From NCBI GenBank assembly GCA_028290305.1, contig JAQGKC010000500.1:1-6423 (forward strand): 6,423 nucleotides of DNA, written 5' to 3'. Origin of the DNA: Bradyrhizobium sp. (lineage in GTDB: Bacteria; Pseudomonadota; Alphaproteobacteria; Rhizobiales; Xanthobacteraceae). The notes under the pieces were generated by a model. The model had not been told where the DNA came from, did no database searches, and saw only the letters and a list, made by a program, of their open reading frames with translations. This document shows, piece by piece, positions 1 through 6,325 of the stretch (positions are counted from its first letter, which is position 1; the number at the start of each line of letters is the position of its first letter). A program made the translations under genes and the position numbers.

Positions 1-2
1 CG

Positions 3-422
3 GTTGACTGGTTCCGCACGCGCGTCGAGGTGCGCCAAGGCGTGGTCGGCCCCAACGGCACCGTTGCCGACTTCTCAGCGGACTTCATCGTGCCGGTGTT
101 TCAGCGGCTCACGCTCTCGGCCGGCCCGCGCTTCACATGGGAAAGCACCCAGGCAACCTCGCCCTATTTTGGCATCGATGCCGTGCAGGCAATGGCAACA
201 GGGCTGCCGATATTCAACGCCAAGGGCGGCGCGCATTCGTACGGCGCCGGCGCACAGGTGTCCTATCGGATCAATCCGCAATGGGAGGTTCATTCCTACG
301 TCGAGTACGAGCGGCTGCTTGGCGACGCGGCGGCGAGCCCTCTCGTGACCCTTCGAGGTTCGCCGAACCAGACCACCGTCGGCATTGGCGCCTCCTATTC
401 ATTCGACGTCAAAATACGATAG
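3..422 (+). CDS. MipA/OmpV family outer-membrane protein, C-terminal part (5' end outside window)
   Basis: The frame is open from the left edge and ends at TAG 420-422, giving 139 visible residues. The GTG at 30 is an internal valine, not a start, because the frame continues upstream as VDWFRTRVEV. MipA/OmpV proteins are outer-membrane beta-barrels; E. coli MipA was described as a scaffold binding the murein hydrolase MltA and PBP1B. Family marks visible here are YFGIDAVQA followed by GLPIFNAKGG, the YRINPQWEVHSYVEYERLLGDAAASPLV block, and a closing strand TTVGIGASYSF. Alternating polar and hydrophobic residues fit amphipathic strands. The chain runs five residues (DVKIR) beyond the usual C-terminal aromatic residue, which is mildly unusual for a barrel. 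It lies 7 bases before a lipoprotein gene, so the two are probably co-transcribed. The family call is firm; the precise role in this organism is unknown. Confidence 0.88.
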   Translation, partial: VDWFRTRVEVRQGVVGPNGTVADFSADFIVPVFQRLTLSAGPRFTWESTQATSPYFGIDAVQAMATGLPIFNAKGGAHSYGAGAQVSYRINPQWEVHSYVEYERLLGDAAASPLVTLRGSPNQTTVGIGASYSFDVKIR

Positions 423-429
423 GACATCC

Positions 430-1182
430 ATGCGCCGTCCGTGCGTGAACTTCGCGACGGTTCTTCTCGCTGTCAGCGTCAGTGCTTGCGCGAACTTTGA
501 AACCCGCCAGACAAAACTGCAGGCGGTCAAGACCGTCGGCGTCATCTCCGCGGTTGGCGATCAAATCACCTTCGCAAGAGGCGGGCTGACCGGGCTGGAC
601 AACCGCAGCCAGAGCTTTTCGATCGGGTCCTGGGGCCTCGACGACCTGATCGTCCAGCAAGTAACGGAGGTCTTGAATGGACGTTTTCAGGTGCAGCCGG
701 TCAGTTACAACCGAGCCGCCTTTGCGGCGGTCAAGGATTCTCCGGTCGCGCCCGTCAACCTCATCCGTGACGATCCCTTCAAGAAGCTCGTTCAAACCGA
801 CGTGTCCCCGCAGGGGTTGGACGCTTACATCATCATCACCAAGGCAAAATCGAATTTCGGCGGCGGCACCCGAAAGGTTGAAGGGATAGGTTTTATCAGA
901 TACGGCACGGTGATGGAATCCTACAACCAGATCCATGCGCTCTACGAAATCAGGGTCTTCGATGGCAAGACGTTCCACGTCATTGAAAAGATGACCGCGC
1001 CGCCGTTGGACGATGGTGGGGCAGTCAGGATTGCGGGCCCCAGCCGAGCGATCGACGAAAGTTTCGCGGCCGGCAGCGGCGATCCCGCTCAGAACGAGAA
1101 ATTGCACGCGGCGATAGCGGACCTCGTCGCACGCAGCCTTTCGTCAACGCTGAGCGATATGCACCTTGCCGAGACCCGCTGA
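430..1182 (+). CDS. Outer-membrane lipoprotein of unknown function
   Basis: I do not recognise the family. The start is placed at ATG 430 because it gives a clean lipoprotein signal: MRRP, a hydrophobic core VLLAVS, and the lipobox V17-S18-A19-C20, where signal peptidase II would cut. An AGGA (421-424) lies 5 bases upstream and overlaps the stop of the preceding gene. A longer frame from 385 would hide the signal sequence. The residue after Cys20 is Ala rather than Asp, which favours outer-membrane sorting. The mature part (about 231 residues) is mixed alpha/beta. It has a conserved-looking segment VKTVGVISAVGDQITF (33-48), an amphipathic helix around 70-84, a strand DAYIIITKAK (131-140), a glycine-rich stretch (144-154) and a C-terminal helix (222-245). 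I see no catalytic motif and no transmembrane segment beyond the signal. Its position directly behind an outer-membrane barrel gene suggests a shared envelope role; that is inference. Confidence 0.85.
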   Translation: MRRPCVNFATVLLAVSVSACANFETRQTKLQAVKTVGVISAVGDQITFARGGLTGLDNRSQSFSIGSWGLDDLIVQQVTEVLNGRFQVQPVSYNRAAFAAVKDSPVAPVNLIRDDPFKKLVQTDVSPQGLDAYIIITKAKSNFGGGTRKVEGIGFIRYGTVMESYNQIHALYEIRVFDGKTFHVIEKMTAPPLDDGGAVRIAGPSRAIDESFAAGSGDPAQNEKLHAAIADLVARSLSSTLSDMHLAETR

Positions 1183-1285
1183 AGGCTGGTTAAAGATGCA
1201 ACCTACCCTCTCCTTTCTCAATTTCGGTTTTTGGCGAAATGCTAACAGGGCCGATTACGATCGCGCCCACGCGAGGATAAGATCA

Positions 1286-1804
1286 ATGTTTCGGAACCCG
1301 GCAATCATTCATCGGATGCTGCGATGCTCACTCTTGATTACCATTCTTGCCATCGCGTCGGCTTGTCTTGCCGCCGCACCGGCTTGCGCGCAGCAGAGCT
1401 TCGATAACGTCGCTGGTTCATGGTCAGGCAGCGGTTCGATGAAGCCCTCGGATGGACCGCGCGAGCGTGTCCGGTGCAAAGTTGACTACGTTCCCAAGAA
1501 CGCGGGTCAATCGGTGAAAATGAATGTGCGCTGCGCCAGCGACGCTTACAAAATGGATTTGAGTGCCAATATCGATGAAAATGGCACCACCCTTTCGGGT
1601 AACTGGTTTGAGAGTCAGTATCGCCAGGGCGGCAAGGTCTCGGGACAAAACGATAACGGCCTTATCGAAGCGAAAGTCGAAAGCGATACCATCACGGCCT
1701 TGCTGACCGTTCGCACCAAAGGCAACCGCCAAACATTCGTCATGGAATCACCGGGAGCGTGGATTTCGCAAGTCTCGATTGATTTGCTTCGAGACCCCCG
1801 ATGA
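1286..1804 (+). CDS. Small Sec-exported protein, conserved hypothetical, beta-rich
   Basis: The product has 172 residues. The start at ATG 1286 is chosen because GAGGA (1273-1277) lies 8 bases upstream. A longer frame from 1166 overlaps the preceding gene and would bury the signal peptide; ATG 1316 is a possible shorter start without a good ribosome site. Residues 1-35 form a signal peptide: a basic start, a hydrophobic core from LLITILAIA, then the cleavage site ACA|QQ. The mature part begins with FDNVAGSWSGSGSMKPSDG, followed by two cysteines (64 and 83) that could form a disulfide. Alternating strands with Gly turns follow (SGNWFES, KVSGQND, ALLTVRTKGNRQ, WISQVSIDLL), suggesting a small lipocalin-like barrel. 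The pattern 'GxWSGxGxxxxxDGxxERxRC ... CASDxYxxDL ... GNRQ' matches, from memory, a family of exported proteins of unknown function common in Bradyrhizobium and Rhodopseudomonas. It may be transcribed with the upstream lipoprotein gene (103-base gap) or separately. Confidence 0.85.
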   Translation: MFRNPAIIHRMLRCSLLITILAIASACLAAAPACAQQSFDNVAGSWSGSGSMKPSDGPRERVRCKVDYVPKNAGQSVKMNVRCASDAYKMDLSANIDENGTTLSGNWFESQYRQGGKVSGQNDNGLIEAKVESDTITALLTVRTKGNRQTFVMESPGAWISQVSIDLLRDPR

Positions 1805-1911
1805 AGACGCTGCGCTCGATGAGCGCGCGCGCCATCGGGCGGCGAAAAGCTGTTTTAGATCCGCGGCAAATCGGGACATTCGTAACCGCCTGCAAAACCT
1901 GAAAAGCCCAA
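1805..1911. other. Convergent intergenic region, no clear terminator
   Basis: This gap separates the exported-protein gene (plus) from a LysR gene (minus), which converge here. A small perfect hairpin, GCGCTC (1812-1817), loop GAT, GAGCGC (1821-1826), sits 7 bases after the stop. It is not followed by a T-run, so a Rho-independent terminator is not convincingly supported. I see no gene and no other structured element. Confidence 0.4.
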
Positions 1912-2781
1912 TTAGCCGCGCGCTCGGATCGGGCATCCTTGTCCGACGACGTTCGCGAGAAACGTCATTACCGTGCGGATCGCGGGCGAGCGTTTCAGGT
2001 CCGGGTATGTAGTAAGCCAGAGATCGCGGGTTGGCGGCGCAGGACTTACAGTCAGTCGCACCAGCGACGCATCGTCGTCACCCATGAAACAGGGCAGCAC
2101 CACCGCCCCCAATCCCGCGCGTGCCGCTTCCTGTTGCCCGAACAAATCGCTTGCCTGAAATACGATGGGACGACCTGCAAGAAGGGTCCGCAGCCAAAGC
2201 TGCTGCGTCACATGATCAAGTGCGGGGTCGTAGCCGATGAACGTCCAGTTCTCCGGTGGCAAAGCCGCATGATCTGCTGTGGCATAGAGCGCGAAGCGCA
2301 TCACGCCGATCCGCTGGACCACGAGGTCCGGCTCCTGCGGTCTTGTCATGCGGACAGCAAGCTCTGCCTCTCCCCGATCGAGCGCTACGTTCTGAGCCGC
2401 ACCTGACAGCACCAGTGTAATTCCCGGATGAGCACGATGGAAATCGACGACATGTGGAGCGATCAAACGTGCTGCAACGGCCGGCGAAGCGCTGATGCGC
2501 ACGGTCGCCGATGCGGACACTGTGAGACCGCGCGCCCGGCGCTCAATCGCTTGCACAGTTTCCGCCATTCCGGCCACTAGCGCGGCAACCGCCACGCCTT
2601 CCGGCGTCAACGTTGAACGGCGCGGCAACCGATCGACCAGCCTCAACGCCAAGGCCCGTTCGAGGGAGGCAACCCGTCGGCCGATCGTGGCGTGATCGAC
2701 GCCTAGCTCGCGCGCCGCGGCTGAGAGCGAACCGGCACGCGCGAGAACGGAAAAATAGTGAAAGTCCTGCCAATCGATCAT
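1912..2781 (-). CDS. LysR-type transcriptional regulator, probable regulator of the divergent quinone oxidoreductase gene
   Basis: The product has 289 residues, a normal LysR length. The N-terminal winged helix-turn-helix covers residues about 4-62: DFHYFSVLARAGSLSAAARE is the first half, LGVDHATIGRRVASLE contains the recognition helix, and RRSTLTPEG is the wing. The 'DHATIGRR' form marks a recognisable LysR subgroup. Residues about 90-280 are the periplasmic-binding-protein-like effector domain. The start at 2781 (MIDW) is chosen because homologues begin a few residues before this helix. In-frame ATGs at 2799 and 2814 and a longer frame to 2976 exist, but they would add unrelated sequence and run through the operator and the divergent gene. 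No Shine-Dalgarno sequence is seen before any of these ATGs. A perfect palindrome (2783-2798) lies one base from the start codon, so autorepression is likely. The effector is unknown; the neighbour suggests a quinone or electrophile. Confidence 0.92.
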   Translation of the reverse strand: MIDWQDFHYFSVLARAGSLSAAARELGVDHATIGRRVASLERALALRLVDRLPRRSTLTPEGVAVAALVAGMAETVQAIERRARGLTVSASATVRISASPAVAARLIAPHVVDFHRAHPGITLVLSGAAQNVALDRGEAELAVRMTRPQEPDLVVQRIGVMRFALYATADHAALPPENWTFIGYDPALDHVTQQLWLRTLLAGRPIVFQASDLFGQQEAARAGLGAVVLPCFMGDDDASLVRLTVSPAPPTRDLWLTTYPDLKRSPAIRTVMTFLANVVGQGCPIRARG

Positions 2782-2782
2782 C

Positions 2783-2798
2783 TGTGCAATATTGCACA
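2783..2798. promoter_or_regulatory. Perfect 16-base palindrome, likely LysR operator
   Basis: TGTGCAATATTGCACA is its own reverse complement over all 16 bases. It lies in the 90-base gap between the divergent lysR and quinone oxidoreductase genes, one base upstream of the lysR start codon and 73 bases upstream of the oxidoreductase start. LysR regulators usually bind an imperfect dyad between themselves and a divergent target. The position over the lysR start region suggests repression of the regulator's own gene. A related TGCA-containing stretch, GTGCAC (2807-2812), may be a secondary site. I could not resolve convincing -35/-10 elements for either direction. Confidence 0.6.
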
Positions 2799-2871
2799 TT
2801 ATTTGCGTGCACATGCCGAATTTCGTCACCGATGCTGATGTGGTTTGTCTCCTCTGCAAAAGGAGAATCCA

Positions 2872-3846
2872 ATGCCGACAGCTATGGCGATGACGGGGCC
2901 GGCTGGCCCGGAAATGCTGCAACCCATCGACATCAACGTGCCCGATCCCGGACCGGACGAAGTCCGCCTTCGCCAAACGACGATGGGGGTCAATTTTGTC
3001 GATATCTACTATCGCAGCGGCCTCTACCCGGTCGCAGCTTTGCCGACCGTACTTGGCTTCGAAGGAGCAGGCATCGTTGAAACTGTCGGACGCGGCGTTC
3101 GTCGCCTGCGGGCGGGAGATCGAGTGGCCTATACGGGCATGCCGCTCGGGGCCTATGCCGAAATCCGCGTCCTGCCGGAGTCACGTTTGATCAAACTGCC
3201 GGATGCGATCTCGGATCGCGTAGCTGGAAGCACGATGCTGCGCGGCTTGACGGCGCATATGCTGCTGCACAAGGTTCATGCCGTCCGCGCTGGCGATTGG
3301 GTGCTGATCCATGCCGCGGCCGGAGGCCTCGGCCAGATCGCCACACGCTGGGCCAGGCGTCTTGGCGCCAACGTCATCGGAACGGTCGGCTCGGAGGCCA
3401 AGATTGCTCAAGCCCAGGCGGCCGGTGCGAACGAAGTCCTGTTGCATACCCTGCCCGCATGGGCGGATCAGGCCCGTGTCATCGCGGACGGAAAGGGTGT
3501 GCATTTGGCGATCGACGGCATCGGTGGCGCGATGCTGGCTCAAACCCTGAGTGTGGTTCGCCCTTTCGGCGTCGTGGCGAGCCTCGGACAACCGGCCGGG
3601 CCGATCCCACCCGTCCGGGTGGAGGACTTGGGCTTCGCTCGTTCCATTGCCCTGGTGCGGCCAAGCTCCATCGCCTACGCCAACGACCCCGAGCTTTATC
3701 ACCGCGGCAGCACTGATCTTTTGGCAGCGCTCCAGGATGGCCTGATCAACCCCATCGGGGCAGAATATGATTTGCGCGATGCGGCGAGAGCCCATGCCGA
3801 TCTCGAAGCAGGCCGAACGACAGGCAGCGTGATCCTGACGGCATGA
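2872..3846 (+). CDS. NADPH:quinone oxidoreductase, zeta-crystallin type (MDR superfamily)
   Basis: The product has 324 residues, the normal size for QorA/zeta-crystallin enzymes. These are soluble cytosolic enzymes that use NADPH to reduce quinones and some electrophilic carbonyls. The start at ATG 2872 is set by AGGAG (2861-2865), 6 bases upstream; an in-frame ATG at 2845 lacks such a site. Residues 1-115 form the GroES-like substrate domain, with the family signature NFVDIYYRSGLYP (41-53) and the GFEGAGIVETVG loop (62-73). Residues 120-260 form the Rossmann domain; HAAAGGLGQIATRWARRLGA (147-166) has the AxxGxxG cofactor loop, followed by VIGTVGSEAKIAQAQAAGA. The chain contains no cysteine, so the structural and catalytic zinc sites of alcohol dehydrogenases are absent, as expected for quinone reductases. 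It is divergent from a LysR gene that probably controls it. The substrate cannot be told from sequence. Confidence 0.93.
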   Translation: MPTAMAMTGPAGPEMLQPIDINVPDPGPDEVRLRQTTMGVNFVDIYYRSGLYPVAALPTVLGFEGAGIVETVGRGVRRLRAGDRVAYTGMPLGAYAEIRVLPESRLIKLPDAISDRVAGSTMLRGLTAHMLLHKVHAVRAGDWVLIHAAAGGLGQIATRWARRLGANVIGTVGSEAKIAQAQAAGANEVLLHTLPAWADQARVIADGKGVHLAIDGIGGAMLAQTLSVVRPFGVVASLGQPAGPIPPVRVEDLGFARSIALVRPSSIAYANDPELYHRGSTDLLAALQDGLINPIGAEYDLRDAARAHADLEAGRTTGSVILTA

Positions 3847-3851
3847 CATTG

Positions 3852-3877
3852 GCGCGTCTGATGTTCATCAGACACGC
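3852..3877. terminator. Strong hairpin between convergent genes, probable terminator
   Basis: GTCTGATG (3856-3863) pairs perfectly with CATCAGAC (3866-3873). After a C/A mismatch the stem continues with GCG (3852-3854) against CGC (3875-3877). The hairpin starts 5 bases after the stop codon of the quinone oxidoreductase gene and lies 37 bases beyond the stop of the convergent MFS gene. A short T4 run (3884-3887) follows on the plus strand, a little far from the stem. It would serve the oxidoreductase transcript best and may act in both directions. Confidence 0.55.
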
Positions 3878-3913
3878 TGCGGATTTTGCATGCATGCCTT
3901 CCCTCGTTGCCGG

Positions 3914-5083
3914 TTACGCGATGGCCGAAACCGGTCTGCGGTCGAGGTGCAAACTCCACAGCGCGACGACGAGGCCGAGGCTGGTGATCGCAGCGGCGAC
4001 CAACGGCAGTGCGGCAAATCCAAGCCCGACATCGATCGTTATGCCCCCAACCCACGCACCAAGCGCATTGCCGAGATTGAACGCTGCGATGTTGAGACTG
4101 GAGGCGAGGTTCTGTCCGGCTGTACCGGCTTTCTCAAGGACGCGAAGCTGAAGCGGTGCGACGGTGGCGAAAGCCACAACGCCCAGGAGACCGAGCAACG
4201 GCACCACCGAAATCTTCGTCCACAAGCCGGGCGCCAGTGCGATGAGTACGACGGCGAGGCCGGCAAGCGTTCCGATCAAAGCGCGCGTCAGGCCGCGATC
4301 GGCAAACCGGCCGCCCAAAACGTTTCCGACCGAAAGCCCGGCGCCGAACACCAGCAGAACAGGCGAAACGGCGCTTTGCGAAAATCCACTGATGTGGGTC
4401 AGGATCGGCTGAATATAGGTGAAAACCGTAAAGAGTCCGGCGAAGCCAAACACTGTCACCGCGAGGCCCAACTGGACCTGCGGCCGGCCAAGAACCGCCA
4501 TCTCGTCGCGCAGAGACGTCGGTTCTTCGTTGTGACCGACATTGCCCGGTACAAACACAGCGAGAATAGCGAAGGCGACCACACCGATCACCGCGACGGC
4601 CCAGAATACTGCGCGCCATCCAAGCAGCAAACCAAGCCAAGCCCCAAACGGCACGCCGAGCAGCGTGGCTACGGTGAGACCGACGAACATCGTCGAAATC
4701 GCCGAAGCGCGCTTGTCCTGCGCGACCAGTCCGGTCGCCACCACCGATCCCACGCCGAAGAACGTGCCGTGCGCGAGCGACGTCAACACGCGGGCGGCCA
4801 TCAGCCAGCCGTAGCCCGGGGCAAGCGCACAGGCGGCGTTGCCCAAGGTGAAAATCGCCATCAGTGCCAGCAGAACAGCCTTGCGGGGCATTCGCCGTGT
4901 TGCGAGCGTAAGGACCGGTGCGCCGACGAAGACACCGAGCGCATAGCCCGAGACCAGCAGGCCGGCCGCCGAAACCGAGACGTGCATGTCGGCCGCCACC
5001 TGCAGCAGGAGGCCCATAATAATGAATTCGGTGGTGCCGATGCCAAAGGCACCGGCGGTAAGCGCATAGACGGCAATGGGCAT
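3914..5083 (-). CDS. MFS exporter, DHA1 family, YdhP/AraJ-like
   Basis: The product has 389 residues and about 12 hydrophobic helices in the usual 6+6 MFS layout, with a cytoplasmic loop near 181-200. It closely follows E. coli YdhP/AraJ-type proton-driven exporters: GAFGIGTTEFIIMGLL (11-26) in helix 1, SGYALGVFVGAPVLTL (45-60) in helix 2, FTLGNAACALAP (78-89), ARVLTSLAHGTFFGVGSVVA (97-116), GGRFADRGLTRAL (257-269, the motif-A-like loop of the second half) and SLNIAAFNLGNALGAWVGG (329-347). It probably exports small toxic molecules or metabolites across the inner membrane; the substrate is unknown. The start at ATG 5083 matches the length of homologues and has a weak CGGAA 8 bases upstream. 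ATG 5122 and TTG 5134 in the same frame lack a ribosome site. It is divergent from a LysR gene that is its likely regulator. Confidence 0.92.
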   Translation of the reverse strand: MPIAVYALTAGAFGIGTTEFIIMGLLLQVAADMHVSVSAAGLLVSGYALGVFVGAPVLTLATRRMPRKAVLLALMAIFTLGNAACALAPGYGWLMAARVLTSLAHGTFFGVGSVVATGLVAQDKRASAISTMFVGLTVATLLGVPFGAWLGLLLGWRAVFWAVAVIGVVAFAILAVFVPGNVGHNEEPTSLRDEMAVLGRPQVQLGLAVTVFGFAGLFTVFTYIQPILTHISGFSQSAVSPVLLVFGAGLSVGNVLGGRFADRGLTRALIGTLAGLAVVLIALAPGLWTKISVVPLLGLLGVVAFATVAPLQLRVLEKAGTAGQNLASSLNIAAFNLGNALGAWVGGITIDVGLGFAALPLVAAAITSLGLVVALWSLHLDRRPVSAIA

Positions 5084-5102
5084 GAGGTCGATTCCGGTGT
5101 GG

Positions 5103-5118
5103 TGGTCTGACCGGACCA
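5103..5118. promoter_or_regulatory. Inverted repeat TGGTC-N6-GACCA upstream of the MFS gene
   Basis: The arms TGGTC (5103-5107) and GACCA (5114-5118) flank TGACCG. A second, overlapping dyad GGTC-T-GACC (5104-5112) shares the left arm. The site lies 20-35 bases upstream of the preferred MFS start, in the divergent intergenic region, where an operator would be expected. If the MFS protein instead starts at 5122, the repeat would be coding. The repeat is short and could be chance. Confidence 0.25.
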
Positions 5119-5161
5119 ACATGGCGGGGAACAAAAACTGGAATTAGACCGCGACAATTCT

Positions 5162-5180
5162 ATTCATTTGTGAGATGAAT
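5162..5180. promoter_or_regulatory. Inverted repeat ATTCAT-N7-ATGAAT, likely LysR operator
   Basis: The arms ATTCAT (5162-5167) and ATGAAT (5175-5180) are perfect and separated by TTGTGAG. The dyad lies between the divergent MFS and LysR genes and ends 5 bases before the LysR start at 5186. It covers the only ribosome-site-like sequence (GAG, 5172-5174), so a bound regulator would block expression of its own gene. Size, AT-rich arms and position fit a LysR-type binding site. Confidence 0.5.
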
Positions 5181-5185
5181 TCATC

Positions 5186-6157
5186 ATGCCTCGCCTTGAC
5201 ACCAACCGTGCTGCCGAAATGGAGGTGTTCGTTCGCGTCGTCGATCTCGGGGGCTTCACCGCGGCTGCGCGCGAATTCCGGCTCACGCCGTCGGGCGTGA
5301 GCAAGCTGGTATCCCGGCTGGAAAGTCGCCTCAGTAGCCGCCTGGTAAATCGGTCGACGCGGAGGCTGCAACTCACTCCTGAAGGTAAGACCTTCTATGA
5401 TCGCGCGGTACGCGTGCTCGCCGATATGGATGAGGCCGAGCGCGAAGCGGCCGTCGGCGCTTTTCCGCGCGGTCATCTGCGGGTCAACAGCAACATTCCG
5501 TTCGGCATGCGCCACATCATGCCGCTGGTGCCGTTGTTTCTGGCACAGAATCCCGAAATTACACTCGACCTCATGTTCTCGGACATTGTCGTCGATCTCA
5601 TGCAGGAGCGCGCCGACGTCGCCATTCGCGTCGGTCCCTTACGCGACTCTGGCCTGATCGCACGCAAGCTTGGCTCGAGCCGCATGGCCGTCGTCGCTGC
5701 GCCGGAGTACCTCGCCAGGTCGGGCATACCAGCCAAGCCCGGCGACCTGGCACTGCACAAGGGCGTGGGCTGGACCTTCTTCCGCACCATCGGTGGTTGG
5801 CCGTTCCTGGACGGAAAGGCAACCGTTGAGATTTTACCGCCGCCGGTGGCGCGAGCGAGCGATGGCGAGGCTGCGCGTGCGCTCGCGCTTGGCGGAGTTG
5901 GTCTCGCGCGGCTCGCGCTGTTTCATATCAGGCCCGACATCGAAGCTGGCAGACTCATACCGGTGCTGGAGAATTTCAATCCGGGTGACTGCGAAGACAT
6001 CCACGCCGTCTTCCTTGGGCAAGGCGGACCGTTGCCGGCACGCGTGCGCGCGTTCATCGATTTTCTGGGTGAAAATATCCGGCTCGATAATCTCGATCTC
6101 GAACGCACTCGAAACGGCGAATGGCGGGTTAGGTCTGCGCGCGCCCAACTTCGATAA
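5186..6157 (+). CDS. LysR-type transcriptional regulator, CrgA-like branch, probable regulator of the divergent MFS exporter
   Basis: The product has 323 residues. The winged helix-turn-helix lies at about 9-67: AAEMEVFVRVVDLGGFTAAA, then FRLTPSGVSKLVSRLESRLS with the recognition helix, and the wing RSTRRLQLTPEG. The effector domain (about 95-298) shows the CrgA-type pattern GHLRVNSNIPFGMRHIMPLV, 'FLAQNPEITLDLMFSD', 'ERADVAIRVGPLRDSGLIARKLG' and 'VVAAPEYLARSG'. About 20 residues after 300 form a basic, polar tail (ERTRNGEWRVRSARAQLR) that makes the chain somewhat longer than usual. The start at ATG 5186 has only a weak GAG 11 bases upstream; homologues begin close to this point. It is divergent from the MFS exporter gene, with an inverted repeat between them. 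The inducer is unknown; such regulators often respond to aromatic or other small toxic compounds. Confidence 0.93.
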   Translation: MPRLDTNRAAEMEVFVRVVDLGGFTAAAREFRLTPSGVSKLVSRLESRLSSRLVNRSTRRLQLTPEGKTFYDRAVRVLADMDEAEREAAVGAFPRGHLRVNSNIPFGMRHIMPLVPLFLAQNPEITLDLMFSDIVVDLMQERADVAIRVGPLRDSGLIARKLGSSRMAVVAAPEYLARSGIPAKPGDLALHKGVGWTFFRTIGGWPFLDGKATVEILPPPVARASDGEAARALALGGVGLARLALFHIRPDIEAGRLIPVLENFNPGDCEDIHAVFLGQGGPLPARVRAFIDFLGENIRLDNLDLERTRNGEWRVRSARAQLR

Positions 6158-6164
6158 CGACCAT

Positions 6165-6180
6165 CGCCGAGAGATCGGCG
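6165..6180 (+). terminator. Weak candidate terminator hairpin after the CrgA-like LysR gene
   Basis: CGCCGA (6165-6170) and TCGGCG (6175-6180) form a perfect 6-base-pair stem with the loop GAGA, starting 7 bases after the LysR stop codon. No T-run follows, so intrinsic termination is uncertain; it may only stabilise the transcript end. Confidence 0.3.
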
Positions 6181-6265
6181 GCCCAGTTGATAGGGCCCGC
6201 TCAGCAGTTCAAAGGCGGAGAGAAGTCCCTCGGCTTCGCAGCCTGAGAAAGCCGCCGTCCGAAAG

Positions 6266-6316
6266 TGTCACCCATGTCTTAGGTACGTGATGTTACCTAT
6301 GTGTCCGGGCCGGACA
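6266..6316. repeat. Imperfect direct repeats plus TGTCCGG/CCGGACA palindrome, possible insertion-sequence end remnant
   Basis: TGTCACCCATGTCTTAGG (6266-6283) and TGTTACCTATGTGTCCGG (6291-6308) match at 13 of 18 positions and start 25 bases apart. The second copy runs into a perfect dyad TGTCCGG-G-CCGGACA (6302-6316). From memory, tandem 'TGTtACCcATGTCtcCGG' units ending in CCGGACA occur at the ends of IS481-like insertion sequences in Alphaproteobacteria. No transposase gene is present in the window. The block ends 9 bases before the 3' end of the tRNA-Ser gene, a common landing place for mobile DNA. The repeat structure is directly visible; the mobile-element origin is inference. Confidence 0.4.
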
Positions 6317-6325
6317 TTATAGAAT

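Noticed and set aside
385..429. Upstream extension of the lipoprotein gene to ATG 385
   Set aside because: It overlaps the end of the MipA-like gene and puts 15 extra residues before a clean lipoprotein signal that has its own ribosome site at 421-424.
409..1107. 232-residue open frame on the minus strand
   Set aside because: It is a shadow of the lipoprotein gene; the plus-strand product has a signal sequence and ribosome site, the minus one has no recognisable feature.
1221..1240. Hairpin ATTTCG-N8-CGAAAT after the lipoprotein gene
   Set aside because: The stem is AT-rich and short, and no T-run follows it; not enough for a terminator or attenuator call.
1166..1285. Upstream extension of the exported-protein gene to position 1166
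   Set aside because: It overlaps the lipoprotein gene and would bury a typical signal peptide; ATG 1286 has a good ribosome site.
1939..2406. 155-residue open frame on the plus strand
   Set aside because: It is antisense to the effector domain of the first LysR gene, with no family features.
2782..2976. N-terminal extension of the first LysR protein to 354 residues
   Set aside because: It crosses the operator palindrome and overlaps the start of the divergent oxidoreductase gene; the extra residues do not resemble any LysR N-terminus.
3890..5110. 406-residue open frame on the plus strand
   Set aside because: It is antisense to the MFS exporter; its composition is highly polar and low-complexity (rich in R, Q, H, E), as expected of a shadow frame in GC-rich DNA.
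6201..6275. 24-codon frame on the minus strand (MGDTFGRRLSQAAK...)
   Set aside because: It has no ribosome site, is very short, and starts inside the repeat block; more likely chance or remnant sequence.
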